Assembly (NCBI GenBank): GCA_022749895.1
Contig: JAKIWS010000009.1
Coordinates: forward strand, 1-50,979
DNA length: 50,979 bases
Direction of reading: 5' to 3'
DNA from: Thermoplasmata archaeon
GTDB taxonomy: Archaea; Thermoplasmatota; Thermoplasmata; Lutacidiplasmatales; UBA184
Made by a program: the position numbers and the translations under genes. The notes beneath the pieces were generated by a model that saw only the letters and a program-made list of their open reading frames with translations, did not search any database and was not told the DNA's origin. Within the stretch, counting starts at the first letter, position 1. Every line of letters begins with the position of its first letter. Below, piece by piece: positions 32,374-40,268 of the stretch.

Positions 32374-32514
32374 ATGGCGAAGGATCCTATCTGCGGCATG
32401 AATGTTGACGAGCGGAGCCCCAAGACGCCGCGACTGGAATCTGGGGGAAAGACCTACTACTTCTGTGCCGAAAGCTGCCGCACGGAATTCAAGACGACGC
32501 ACCCGCCCGCCTAG
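32374..32514 (+). CDS. Small YHS-domain protein (metal chaperone-like)
   Basis: The 46-residue protein is just a YHS domain: AKDPICGMNVDERSPKTPRLES, then GGKTYYFCAESCRTEFKTTHP. The Cys of ICGM and the two of FCAESC are the expected metal-binding residues. It starts at ATG 32374 (an earlier GTG would precede the predicted transcript start). Sixty bases later a P-type ATPase begins with its own copy of this domain, suggesting that the small protein hands copper or a similar metal to the pump. Confidence 0.88.
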   Translation: MAKDPICGMNVDERSPKTPRLESGGKTYYFCAESCRTEFKTTHPPA

Positions 32515-32573
32515 GCGGAGCGGTCGGCCCCAGCGAACCTCCCCGCTCGGTTCTCGTCGCGGGCCTCTCGACC

Positions 32574-34646
32574 ATGGCGACCGATCCGGTCTGCGGGATG
32601 TTCGTCGATGAGCGAACGGCGGAACTGACCCTCGTCCGTGAGAACCGAACCTACTACTTCTGCGCGACCTCCTGCTTCGAGGAGTTCTCCGCTCCCGAGC
32701 GACAGCTCGCCCGCCTCCGCCGCAGCCTCGCCGTGGGGTGGCCGCTCTCGATCGTCATCGTGGTTCTCTCCTACACGTACCCGTTTCCGAGCTGGCCCTG
32801 GGTCGCCTTCGGACTCGCGACGGTCGTCCAGTTCTATCCCGGGCTTCGGTTCCTCCGGGGAACCTACGACGCCCTCCGGAGCCGCGTCTGGAACATGGAC
32901 ATCCTCATCGCCGTCGGGACAACCGTCGCCTACGGCTACAGCGCGGCGGTGGTCCTTCTTCCGTCGAGTCTCTCCCACGCGTACTTCTTCGACGCCTCCG
33001 CGTTGATCGTGACCCTGATCCTGACCGGGAACTATCTCGAGCATCTTACCCGGGAGCGCGCGCGCGGCTCGCTCCGCGAGCTCAAAGCCCTCCTCCCCAC
33101 CACGGCCCACGTGATCCGCGAGGGCGGGACGATCGAGGTCCCGGTCTCGGAGCTCCAGGTCGGGGACCGGTTCCTCGTGCGCCCCGGCGCCCGCTTTCCC
33201 ACGGACGGTCGGATCGAGGACGGTCGATCGACGGTCAACGAAGCGATCTTGACCGGTGAGAGCCTCCCTGTCGCGAAGAAGCCGGGAGATCCGGCGATGG
33301 CGGGGGCCTTCAACGGAGAGGGACTCCTGACCGTACGCGCCACGAAGGTCGGCGCGGACACCCTGCTCGCGCAGATCGGTCAATTGGTCGCCGAGGCCGA
33401 GACGAGCCGCGTGCCGCTCCAGAAGCTTGCCGATCGCATCGCCGCCCGATTCGTGCCGCTGGTCCTCCTCCTGGCGGGGGCCGCCGCCGTGGGCTGGTTC
33501 CTCGGCGGTGTGGGCTTCACCGTCGCCCTCCTCGTCTTCGTCTCGGTGGCCATCACCGCCTGCCCCTGCGCGTTCGGCATCGCGACGCCGGCGGCGATCG
33601 TCGTCGGGACCGGACGGGCGGCGGAAGAAGGGATCCTGTTCAAGGGACGCGACTCGCTCGAGCGCGCGAGCCGGATCGATGTGGTGCTCACGGACAAGAC
33701 CGGGACGCTGACCCGGGGCGAACCGACGCTCACGGACCTCCTTCCGTCGTCCGGCATCGACCCCGAGCGGTTGCTCCGCGTCGCAGCCGGCCTGGAAACC
33801 GGTTCCGAGCATCCCCTGGCTCGGGCGGTCCGTGAGGCCGCTTCCGCCCGCCACCTCGCCCCGGAATCCGTCCGGTCCATCGAGGCTCTTCCGGGTCGAG
33901 GGATCCGGGGCGAGGCGGAAGGACGCCAACTATCGATACTTCACGGCGCGGCGGCCCGCGAATCGGGCGTCGGCCTCGGAGACTTGATCGAGAGAGCCGA
34001 GACGCTGGAATCCGCCGGCAAGACGTGGTCCGTGGTCACGCAGGAGGGACGTCCCCTCGGTCTCCTCGGCTTCTCCGACGAGGTCGCCCCGGGGGTCGCT
34101 GCCGCGATCGCCGCCCTGGCCCAGGACGGGATCTCGACCGTCATGGTCACGGGGGACGGCGAGGTCGCGGCGAACCGCGTGGCCGAGCAGGTGCGGATCT
34201 CCGAGGTCCACGCGCGCGTCTCCCCGCAGGGGAAGCTCGCCCTCATCCGTGACCTCCAGGCCCAAGGACGGCGCGTCGCCTACGTGGGGGACGGCATCAA
34301 CGATGCGCCGTCGCTCGCGGCCGCCGACCTCGGCATCGCCATCGGGGCCGGGACCGACGTGGCGAAGGAGTCCGGCGGCGTAATCCTCGTTCGCTCGGAT
34401 TTCCGGGGGGTCGCCTTGGCCCTGCGGATCGGACGACGCACCGTGGGCAAAGTGCGAGGGAACCTCGCGTGGGCTCTCGGCTACAATGCGGTCTTACTGC
34501 CGATGGCGGCGGGCGCCCTCGTTCCCCTCTTCGGTCTTGGAATTTTCAATGTGCTCCCAATCACCGGCGCTCTCGCCATGGCCCTCTCGTCGACGTCGGT
34601 CGTCCTGAACTCCCTCTCGCTCCGCTGGGTCGCACTCGCCGGGTGA
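32574..34646 (+). CDS. copA: YHS-domain copper-type P1B ATPase
   Basis: This is an ATP-driven exporter of soft-metal ions, most likely Cu(I)/Ag(I). The first 40 residues are a YHS domain (TDPVCGMFVDERT, TYYFCATSCFEEF) replacing the usual CxxC metal domain. Eight or so membrane helices follow. The transport motif is TACPCAFGIATP (Cys330-Pro-Cys332). DKTGTLTRG (Asp374) is the phosphorylation site, SEHPLARAV the P1B signature, and GDGINDAPSLAAADLGIAIG the hinge. The final helices contain MALSSTSVVLNSLSLRW, the Met/Ser-Ser signature of copper pumps. Length (690) is normal. Its stop overlaps the next GTG (GTGA). Confidence 0.94.
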   Translation: MATDPVCGMFVDERTAELTLVRENRTYYFCATSCFEEFSAPERQLARLRRSLAVGWPLSIVIVVLSYTYPFPSWPWVAFGLATVVQFYPGLRFLRGTYDALRSRVWNMDILIAVGTTVAYGYSAAVVLLPSSLSHAYFFDASALIVTLILTGNYLEHLTRERARGSLRELKALLPTTAHVIREGGTIEVPVSELQVGDRFLVRPGARFPTDGRIEDGRSTVNEAILTGESLPVAKKPGDPAMAGAFNGEGLLTVRATKVGADTLLAQIGQLVAEAETSRVPLQKLADRIAARFVPLVLLLAGAAAVGWFLGGVGFTVALLVFVSVAITACPCAFGIATPAAIVVGTGRAAEEGILFKGRDSLERASRIDVVLTDKTGTLTRGEPTLTDLLPSSGIDPERLLRVAAGLETGSEHPLARAVREAASARHLAPESVRSIEALPGRGIRGEAEGRQLSILHGAAARESGVGLGDLIERAETLESAGKTWSVVTQEGRPLGLLGFSDEVAPGVAAAIAALAQDGISTVMVTGDGEVAANRVAEQVRISEVHARVSPQGKLALIRDLQAQGRRVAYVGDGINDAPSLAAADLGIAIGAGTDVAKESGGVILVRSDFRGVALALRIGRRTVGKVRGNLAWALGYNAVLLPMAAGALVPLFGLGIFNVLPITGALAMALSSTSVVLNSLSLRWVALAG

Positions 34647-35347
34647 GCGACGGCCCCGAGCTCCCCGAGATCGCGCGTGCGGATGGGGTCGCGGGTTTCT
34701 CTTATGCGCGAGAGGCGACTGGCCGGCGTGTGGGCCGCCGGTTCCTGTCCGAACGGCGACGCGACCCGTACTACCGGGCCGCGCAGCGCCAGGGTCTCCG
34801 GTCGCGCGCGGCCTTCAAGCTCGACACGCTCGCCGAGCGGTACCACCTGTTCCGTCCGGGGGACGCCGTGCTGGACCTCGGGGCGGCCCCCGGCGGTTGG
34901 TCGATCGTGGCCCGCATGCGGGTAGGCGACCGAGGCTCGGTCGTCGCCGTCGACCCCCGTCCGGTCGACCCGATCGACGGGGTCGACGTGATCCGTCGTT
35001 CGGTCGGGGACCCCCACCTCTCGCTGCGACTCGCCGGTCGCCGGTTCGATGTGGTGATGTCCGACATGGCCCCGTCGATCAGCGGCGCGTACTCGACCGA
35101 CCACGCCCGGAGCGTCGACCTCGCCCGCGCGGCGTTCGGGCTCTGCGCGACCTTCCTGAAACCCCGGGGGACGTTCGTGGTCAAGGTCTTCGCCGGCGAC
35201 CTGATCCCCGAGCTCTCGAAGGAGTTCGAAGAGCACTTCGACCGGTTGGTCCGGACCAAACCGCCGGCCTCCCGCGAGCGATCCTCGGAGATGTACCTGG
35301 TCGGTTTGGGATTCCGTCCGCCCGCCCTCCGCGGTCCCGGTTCGTGA
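34643..35347 (+). CDS. rlmE: rRNA 2'-O-ribose methyltransferase (RlmE/FtsJ family)
   Basis: The SAM-dependent enzyme methylates a ribose in 23S rRNA, or a tRNA in some relatives. The SAM loop is VLDLGAAPGGWSIVA. The Lys-Asp-Lys-Glu catalytic set is visible: Lys in RSRAAFKLDTL, Asp in SDMAPSISGAYSTDH, Lys in FVVKVFAGD and Glu in SSEMYLVGLGF. GTG 34643 overlaps the stop of the ATPase gene and adds about 30 residues before the core; a later start is possible. The next gene starts with the same GTGA overlap. The link to the metal pump upstream is probably positional only. Confidence 0.92.
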   Translation: MSDGPELPEIARADGVAGFSYAREATGRRVGRRFLSERRRDPYYRAAQRQGLRSRAAFKLDTLAERYHLFRPGDAVLDLGAAPGGWSIVARMRVGDRGSVVAVDPRPVDPIDGVDVIRRSVGDPHLSLRLAGRRFDVVMSDMAPSISGAYSTDHARSVDLARAAFGLCATFLKPRGTFVVKVFAGDLIPELSKEFEEHFDRLVRTKPPASRERSSEMYLVGLGFRPPALRGPGS

Positions 35348-35994
35348 CCCGGAACGTTCTCGCCCCGTGGACGACCGCCGCGAAGCGGATGGTCGACGCG
35401 CTCGGTCCCCTCCCCCCGCGCATCGCCGACGCGATGCTCGCCCTTCCCCGGCATGAGTTCGTCGAACACGCATGGCGTCGCGACGCGTACGCCGATCGTC
35501 CCTTGCCCCTCCCCGGATCGGAAGCAACGATCTCCGCCCCCCACATGGTCGCGTTCCAACTGGAATGGGCCGAACTGACACCCGGGCTGAACGTCCTCGA
35601 GATTGGGGCCGGGAGCGGCTATCTCGCGAGCCTGATGGCGGCGCTCGTCGCCCCCCACGGAACGGTCGACGCGGTCGAGTTCGACCCGCGGCTCGCACGG
35701 TTCGCGAGCGAGAACGTCCGCGCGCACGGCCCCGCCTCGCCGGTCCGGGTCCACGCGGCGAACGGCGTTGAGGGCTGGCCCCTCGCGGCGCCGTACGACC
35801 GGGTCGTCGTCTCCTGCGCGACCCCGAGGATCCAGCCGTCGTGGCGGGATCAGTTGCGGGAGAAGGGAACGATCCTCGCTCCCGTCGGCGACGAGTGGGA
35901 TCAGGTGCTAATCCGGTGGCGCAACCGGGGCGCGGGTGGGGAGACCGACGAGGGGCCGCGGGTCCGCTTCGTTCCCCTCGTGATGGGCCGGTAG
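35344..35994 (+). CDS. pcm: Protein-L-isoaspartate O-methyltransferase
   Basis: The enzyme methylates isoaspartyl residues to start repair of aged proteins. Diagnostic segments are RDAYADRPLPLPGSEATISAPHM before the SAM domain, LEIGAGSGYLASLMAALV (SAM binding), DAVEFDPRLARFASENV and the family AAPYDRVVVSCATPRIQPSW. Length is 216 from GTG 35344, which overlaps the rlmE stop. The last 20 residues carry a Gly/Glu-rich insertion before RVRFVPLVMG. It ends before a clear promoter for the following gene. Confidence 0.93.
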   Translation: MTRNVLAPWTTAAKRMVDALGPLPPRIADAMLALPRHEFVEHAWRRDAYADRPLPLPGSEATISAPHMVAFQLEWAELTPGLNVLEIGAGSGYLASLMAALVAPHGTVDAVEFDPRLARFASENVRAHGPASPVRVHAANGVEGWPLAAPYDRVVVSCATPRIQPSWRDQLREKGTILAPVGDEWDQVLIRWRNRGAGGETDEGPRVRFVPLVMGR

Positions 35995-36013
35995 CGACGC
36001 GCTACCGGTCGGA

Positions 36014-36019
36014 TATATA
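36014..36019 (+). promoter_or_regulatory. TATA box of the endonuclease IV-like gene
   Basis: TATATA within GGATATATAG predicts initiation near 36042. A GAGGT element at 36049-36053, ten bases before GTG 36064, supports that start. Confidence 0.7.
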
Positions 36020-36063
36020 GACCCGCGAAATGGGGGCCTTTCCGTTTTGAGGTTTGATTAATT

Positions 36064-37248
36064 GTGATACGGTTCGGGCCTGCAGGAATCCCTCTTTCCT
36101 GCAAGGGTCGCACCCTACGGGACGGCATCTCCGACGTCCACCACCTGGGGTTGACGGCGATGGAGGTGCAGTTCATCAAGGTGAACCCCATGTCGCGCGT
36201 TGTCCTCGACGAGGAGGTCGGCAAGGGCGGCCGCGATCTGGTCGGTCAGCTCGTCGTCGAGGTCGCACCGGGGGGCAAGTCGACCACCACGACCGACGTG
36301 GTACCGGTCGTCGCGCCGATCAAACGTCGGGACACAATCACGACGCTCACCTGGAGCCTCGCGAAGGACTATAGTGACCTCCACCAGACGCGGGCGCTCG
36401 CCCGGGCGCTCGACGTCGACTTGACGCTCCACGCGCCGTACTACGTCGATTTCTTTGGAAGCCAGGAGGCCCGGGACCGGTCGATCCGGCAGATCCAATG
36501 GGCCGGCGTCCTCGCCGACGGCCTCGGGGCTCGGCTCACGTTGACGCATCTCGGATTCTACGGAACCGGGGATCGGGCCGACAGTGTGCACGACCTCAGC
36601 GAGATCACCCAAAGCGTCTCGAGCTGGCTCAAGGGGTTCTCGGATGGGCGAGTTCGCCTCGGGATCGAGCCGAGCGGCCACCCCGACGTCTTCGGCTCGC
36701 GGGAAGAAGTCCTCGACCTCGCCCATCGTGTCAAAGGCGTCGTACCGGTCCTGAACCTTCCTCACCTCGCGGCCCGCGAGCGGACGAACTTCGAGGACGC
36801 CGCGCAGCTGGCGCCGGTGATCGACCAGTTCGTCGAAGCGAGCGGCGGCGAGCTCTATCTCAACTTCTCCGGGGTCGAGTTCTACGGTCCGGGCGAGTTC
36901 CGCCTGACGCCCATCAAGCGCGGCCACGTCCGGTTCGACCCGCTGGCCGAGCTGCTGGCCGAGCGCGAGTACGACGTCACGGTCATCTCGAGCTCGCCGC
37001 TGCTCGAGCACGACGCGATGTACATGAAGCTCCTTTACGAGCGGGCGCTGATGCGCAAGTGGACGAAGCGCCACGCCGCTCCGGCGCCGCCGCCCGCGAA
37101 GCTGGTGCGGCCAGCGCCCCCGGCCCGGAAGCCGGGCGGCGCGAAACCGGCCGTGCGTACCGCGGACCGGAGCCGGCCGTCCGCGCGGCGACCGCATCGC
37201 CCCGTGCCGAAAAAAGGAGGAACCGGTGCCCGCCCCCGCCACCGCTGA
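36064..37248 (+). CDS. Endonuclease IV-like TIM-barrel protein with a basic tail
   Basis: The fold is a xylose isomerase-like TIM barrel related to AP endonuclease IV, which cuts at abasic sites. The opening RFGPAGIPLSCKGRTLRDGI is typical of the archaeal branch. Candidate metal ligands lie in DLTLHAPYYVDF, TLTHLGFYG, RLGIEPSGHPDVFG, PVLNLPHLAARE and LYLNFSGVEFYG. An insertion with KSTTTTDVV follows the second strand. The final 50 residues are an Ala/Pro/Arg/Lys-rich tail, suited to bind nucleic acid, and overlap the next gene by 23 bases. Start GTG 36064 has a GAGGT element. The nuclease activity is inferred from fold and family. Confidence 0.85.
   Translation: MIRFGPAGIPLSCKGRTLRDGISDVHHLGLTAMEVQFIKVNPMSRVVLDEEVGKGGRDLVGQLVVEVAPGGKSTTTTDVVPVVAPIKRRDTITTLTWSLAKDYSDLHQTRALARALDVDLTLHAPYYVDFFGSQEARDRSIRQIQWAGVLADGLGARLTLTHLGFYGTGDRADSVHDLSEITQSVSSWLKGFSDGRVRLGIEPSGHPDVFGSREEVLDLAHRVKGVVPVLNLPHLAARERTNFEDAAQLAPVIDQFVEASGGELYLNFSGVEFYGPGEFRLTPIKRGHVRFDPLAELLAEREYDVTVISSSPLLEHDAMYMKLLYERALMRKWTKRHAAPAPPPAKLVRPAPPARKPGGAKPAVRTADRSRPSARRPHRPVPKKGGTGARPRHR
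36081..36103 (+). other. Hairpin within the first codons of the endonuclease IV-like gene
   Basis: TGCAGGAA (36081-36088) and TTCCTGCA (36096-36103) form a perfect eight-base stem with a seven-base loop just inside the coding region, 17 bases after the start codon. It could slow or regulate translation; equally it may be chance. Confidence 0.35.
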
Positions 37249-37798
37249 CGGGAGCACGTACCGGGCCTCGCTCGCCTACATCGAAGAGAACGTCGCGCGC
37301 AGCCTGCTCGCGGTTCCCGCGCCGAAGATCGTCGACGCGGTCGGGATTCTCCTGGAAGCTCCCGCGATCTTCGTCTACGGCGCGGGGCGGTCCGGGATCA
37401 TCGGTCGCGCCTTCGCCATGCGGCTCGTCCAGACCGGTCTCACCGCCTACGTGATCGGCGAAAGCGTCACCCCGATCGTGCGGGCCGGCGACGCGGTCGT
37501 GATCATCTCCGACCGGGGCGAGAGCCAGTCGAGCATCCAGACGGCCAACATCGTCCGGCGCGAGGGCGCGAAGCTGGTCGTCGTCACCGCCCGAGAGAGT
37601 TCCAAGCTCGCGCACGCCGCGACCGTCCTCATCGCGCTCGACTTTCCCGACGACGAAACCCGTCGCCGCCTAGCGCCCTTAGGAACCCTGTTCGAGTCCG
37701 CCGCCCTCCGTCTCGCGGACGCACTGATCGCCGAGATCATGCAGGTCCGCGGAGAAACGGAGGCCTCGATGCGCCGCCGTCACGCGATCATGGTCTGA
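37226..37798 (+). CDS. hxlB: 6-phospho-3-hexuloisomerase (SIS domain)
   Basis: The enzyme interconverts D-arabino-3-hexulose 6-phosphate and fructose 6-phosphate in the archaeal ribulose monophosphate route, which makes pentoses or fixes formaldehyde. The SIS core reads APAIFVYGAGRSGIIGRAFAMRL, then TAYVIGESVTPIVRAGDAVV, ISDRGESQSSIQTANIVRREGAKL and LGTLFESAALRLADALI. Many homologues end with a basic, methionine-containing stretch, seen here as RGETEASMRRRHAIM. Length is 190. The GTG start lies inside the previous gene. The partner 3-hexulose-6-phosphate synthase is not in the window. Confidence 0.92.
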   Translation: MPAPATADGSTYRASLAYIEENVARSLLAVPAPKIVDAVGILLEAPAIFVYGAGRSGIIGRAFAMRLVQTGLTAYVIGESVTPIVRAGDAVVIISDRGESQSSIQTANIVRREGAKLVVVTARESSKLAHAATVLIALDFPDDETRRRLAPLGTLFESAALRLADALIAEIMQVRGETEASMRRRHAIMV

Positions 37799-37860
37799 CG
37801 CGGGTGCGTCGCTCCCGCGCCGTGAAAAAGGTTAAGGGTCCCGGGACGTCGGCGCTCGCC

Positions 37861-38361
37861 GTGCCCCGCACCCGGGACCCGACGCCGGGAACCTTGGTGC
37901 CGGTGCCGACGCGGTTTTTCGTCACCAGCGGGAAGGGCATCAACAAGACGAGCGAGCTCAACGCCTTCGACTTGGCGCTGCTCGAGGCGCGGATCGGCGA
38001 ACAGAACCTCGTGAGCGTCTCCTCTGTACTGCCGATCGGGATCCGCCAGGTCGACCGGGCCCCGATCCCCCGGGGCGCCATCACGCACTGCGTGCTCGCC
38101 CGCCACGGCGGCGGGGAAGGGGAGGTCATCAGCGCGGGGATCGCCTACGGCTTCCGCACCGACGGTGAGGGCGGCTACGTCGCCGAAGGCCACCTCCACG
38201 GTACCCAGAAGTCGCTCAAGGAGTTCCTCAAGTGGCGGATGGAGGAGATCGCCCACTTCCGGGGCGTCGAGCTCCGCCGTATCCACTACCGGACGGAGGA
38301 ACTGGTCATTCCGATGGACCACTACGGGGTCTGCATCGCGGCGGTCGTGTTCTTGCCGTAA
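37861..38361 (+). CDS. pdaD: Pyruvoyl-dependent arginine decarboxylase
   Basis: This enzyme converts arginine to agmatine for polyamine and agmatidine synthesis. It is made as a proenzyme that cleaves itself in the LVSVSSVLPIGI motif, leaving a pyruvoyl group on the new N-terminus. The flanking TRFFVTSGKGINKTSELNAF and AYGFRTDGEGGYVAEGHLHG segments are conserved, and the Glu and Arg in RRIHYRTEELVIPMD complete the active site. Several in-frame GTGs exist (37804, 37821, 37861, 37900). 37861 is chosen because a possible TATA (GGTTAAGG, 37830-37837) lies about 27 bases earlier. A short gap separates it from the convergent SCP2 gene. Confidence 0.93.
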   Translation: MPRTRDPTPGTLVPVPTRFFVTSGKGINKTSELNAFDLALLEARIGEQNLVSVSSVLPIGIRQVDRAPIPRGAITHCVLARHGGGEGEVISAGIAYGFRTDGEGGYVAEGHLHGTQKSLKEFLKWRMEEIAHFRGVELRRIHYRTEELVIPMDHYGVCIAAVVFLP

Positions 38362-38367
38362 ATTCGG

Positions 38368-38700
38368 CTACAACAATTTCCGGAACAGCAGCTTGTCTTC
38401 CAGGCTGCCGTCGATCGTGAGCTTCCGGGTCACGAGCGCTTTCATCGGACCGATCTCCTTTCGCACCAACCCGAGGAACGTCGCCGAATCCGTGGTCACG
38501 GTCAGGTCAGCGTGGCCGTTCTCGACGCTACGCAGGTTGCCGAGGCGTCCGTCCTTGAGCTCGACCGCGTAGGTGCGCTCGTCCGTGAGCCGGATCTGGA
38601 TCGACCGGACGATCCCCCTGAGCTCCGTCGCGACGGTCGGCGTCTTGGCGGCGTGCTGGTTGAACCGTTCGACGAGCCCCGTGAGCGTCTCTTCGATCAT
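38368..38700 (-). CDS. SCP2-like sterol/lipid carrier-domain protein
   Basis: The 110-residue protein fits the SCP2 fold: a helical N-terminus (LTGLVERFNQHAAKT), a sheet region (GIVRSIQIRLTDERTYAVELKDGRLG), and the typical ADLTVTTDSATFLGLVRKEIGPMKALVTRKLTIDGSLEDKLLFRKLL ending. Such proteins bind lipids or acyl-CoA in the cytoplasm. It overlaps the end of rnhB by four bases and probably shares its transcript. The substrate is unknown and no lipid-metabolism neighbour is present. Confidence 0.85.
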   Translation of the reverse strand: MIEETLTGLVERFNQHAAKTPTVATELRGIVRSIQIRLTDERTYAVELKDGRLGNLRSVENGHADLTVTTDSATFLGLVRKEIGPMKALVTRKLTIDGSLEDKLLFRKLL

Positions 38701-39404
38701 GGAAGGAGCTCGTCGAGGGTCGGACCGGAAAATTTCGGCTTAACCCTTTCGACGGTCGCCCAGGAAAAACGTACGAACGACGGCGCCGGGTGCTCCACGA
38801 GATGCGAGCGCACGAACTCCACGGTGCGCACGTCGGACGGGTAGCCGCTCCCGACCGAGACCCCGAGGTCCGACGCGAGGCGGTCGATCGCTCGGTCGCG
38901 GCTGACCTTGGCGACGATCGACGCGGCGCCGACGACCGGATCGTCGCGATCGGCGTGATGCCGTGCGAGGATCGGAACGGCGCTCCCGCTGAAGGCGGCC
39001 AGGCGCGACGCGAAGCGCCGCGCGTTCACGTCGCACGCATCCGCTACGACCCGGTCCGGGGCCGCCTGCCGGATCACGTCGGCGAACGCCTTCGCTTCCA
39101 GGAGATTGAGCTCGCCCCGGCGGACCGAGCGATCTACGACGGCGGGGTCGAGGCAAACCGTGTAGCGCTCGCCGAGGTCGCCGAGCTGGTCGTAGAGTTC
39201 CTCGCGTCGGGTTCGGGAGAGCAGCTTGGAATCCTTGACGCCCAATGCGCGGAGCGCTTCGCGTTGGTCCGAGCGCGCGACGAACCCCCCGACGATCAGG
39301 GGCCCGACGAAGCTGCCGCGACCCGCCTCGTCGAGGCCCAGTACCCGATCGAATTGTGGGGGCGCCGTGCGCGGGCCACCGGCCGTCGCTGTCGCGTCCC
39401 ACAC
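38697..39404 (-). CDS. rnhB: Ribonuclease HII
   Basis: The enzyme removes ribonucleotides and RNA primers from RNA/DNA hybrids. Motifs are complete: VLGLDEAGRGSFVGPLIVG with the first Asp and Glu, VKDSKLLSRTRREELYDQL, VADACDVNARRF with an active-site Asp, the REHHADRDDPVVGAASIVAKVSRD equivalent (ARHHADRDDPVVGAASIVAK) and GSGYPSDVRTVEFV. Length 235 from GTG 39404 is typical of archaeal forms. A TTTTATC box on the minus strand (39432-39438) lies about 30 bases before the start. The SCP2 gene is the next gene in the run. Confidence 0.95.
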   Translation of the reverse strand: MWDATATAGGPRTAPPQFDRVLGLDEAGRGSFVGPLIVGGFVARSDQREALRALGVKDSKLLSRTRREELYDQLGDLGERYTVCLDPAVVDRSVRRGELNLLEAKAFADVIRQAAPDRVVADACDVNARRFASRLAAFSGSAVPILARHHADRDDPVVGAASIVAKVSRDRAIDRLASDLGVSVGSGYPSDVRTVEFVRSHLVEHPAPSFVRFSWATVERVKPKFSGPTLDELLP

Positions 39405-39511
39405 GATGGGGCCGCTACCGGCTCCGTCGGGATAAAAGCCGCCGATGAGGACGCAGCGCCTTCCCGGTTCGTGGCCGTCGGGCCACGAGCCGACGTACGC
39501 GCGACAAACGT

Positions 39512-39519
39512 CTTATAAC
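39512..39519 (+). promoter_or_regulatory. TATA box of the S8e-SRP19-GPN operon
   Basis: CTTATAAC is a strong box. Initiation near 39542 precedes ATG 39553, and a GAGGT element lies at 39543-39547. Confidence 0.7.
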
Positions 39520-39552
39520 GGGCCCGGCGTGCTCGCCGCCCCGAGGTACTGG

Positions 39553-39948
39553 ATGGGCATCTGGCAGGGTCGTTCCCGGCGGAAGACGACGGGCGGACGC
39601 CTGCGTCCGAACCGGAAGAAGCTCCGGTTCGAGATCGCCCGGGAGCTGCAGCACGCCACGATCGGCGCCGGCACGGTCAAGCGCTACCGGGTCCGAGGGG
39701 CCAACGAGAAGCGCCGCATCCTCACCGCCCGGTCGATCAACGTCTACGACCCCGCCACGAAATCCATGAAGGTCGCCAAGGTGGTCACGGTTCGGGAGAA
39801 TCCCGCCAATCCGAACTACGTCCAACGGAACGTGATCACGCGCGGCGCCATCCTCGAGACCGATATCGGCCTCGTCCAGGTGCGCTCGCGCCCGGGCCAG
39901 GACGGCGTCCTCAACGGCGTCCGCGTCGAACGGGCGAGCGCGGCGTAA
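39553..39948 (+). CDS. rps8e: 30S ribosomal protein S8e
   Basis: This small-subunit protein is found in archaea and eukaryotes. The start at 39553 gives the family opening MGIWQGRSRRKTTGGRLRP, continuing with KKLRFEIARELQHATIG, then KRYRVRGANEKRRILTA and NPANPNYVQRNVITRGAILETDIG. The 131-residue length is normal. It heads an operon with SRP19 and a GPN-loop GTPase, the common archaeal arrangement. A strong TATA box and GAGGT motif support the start over earlier in-frame codons. Confidence 0.96.
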   Translation: MGIWQGRSRRKTTGGRLRPNRKKLRFEIARELQHATIGAGTVKRYRVRGANEKRRILTARSINVYDPATKSMKVAKVVTVRENPANPNYVQRNVITRGAILETDIGLVQVRSRPGQDGVLNGVRVERASAA

Positions 39949-39968
39949 CGGCCTCGAGAGTCCGGGAG

Positions 39969-40268
39969 ATGCCGGACCACTTCTACATCTATCCAGCCTA
40001 CCTCCGCCGAGAATCGCCCCGAGCGGCCGGACGTCGGGTGCCCCAGTCGGCCGCGCCCGACGACCCGACGCTCGCCGACCTGGTCGCCGCGGCTCGGGCC
40101 CTCGGGTTCGAGGTCACCGCGGAGGACGCGAAGCAGTACCCGCGACAGTTCCATCGCTACGAGGGCCGGCTCAAGGTGGCGAAGAAAGCCGGGGTCACCA
40201 AGACCGAGTTCCTGCGCCGGGTCGCGGCCGAATTGAAACAGCGACAACCCCCGGGGGCGAAGCGGTAG
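39969..40268 (+). CDS. srp19: Signal recognition particle 19 kDa protein
   Basis: SRP19 binds the tips of SRP RNA helices 6 and 8 and helps assemble the archaeal signal recognition particle. The 99-residue protein begins PDHFYIYPAYLRRESPRAAGRRVP, matching the family start, and includes LVAAARALGFEVTAEDAKQYPRQFHRYEGRLKV and the basic C-terminus. It lies 20 bases after S8e and its stop abuts the next GTG, so the three genes should be co-transcribed. The SRP RNA gene was not found in this window. Confidence 0.92.
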   Translation: MPDHFYIYPAYLRRESPRAAGRRVPQSAAPDDPTLADLVAAARALGFEVTAEDAKQYPRQFHRYEGRLKVAKKAGVTKTEFLRRVAAELKQRQPPGAKR

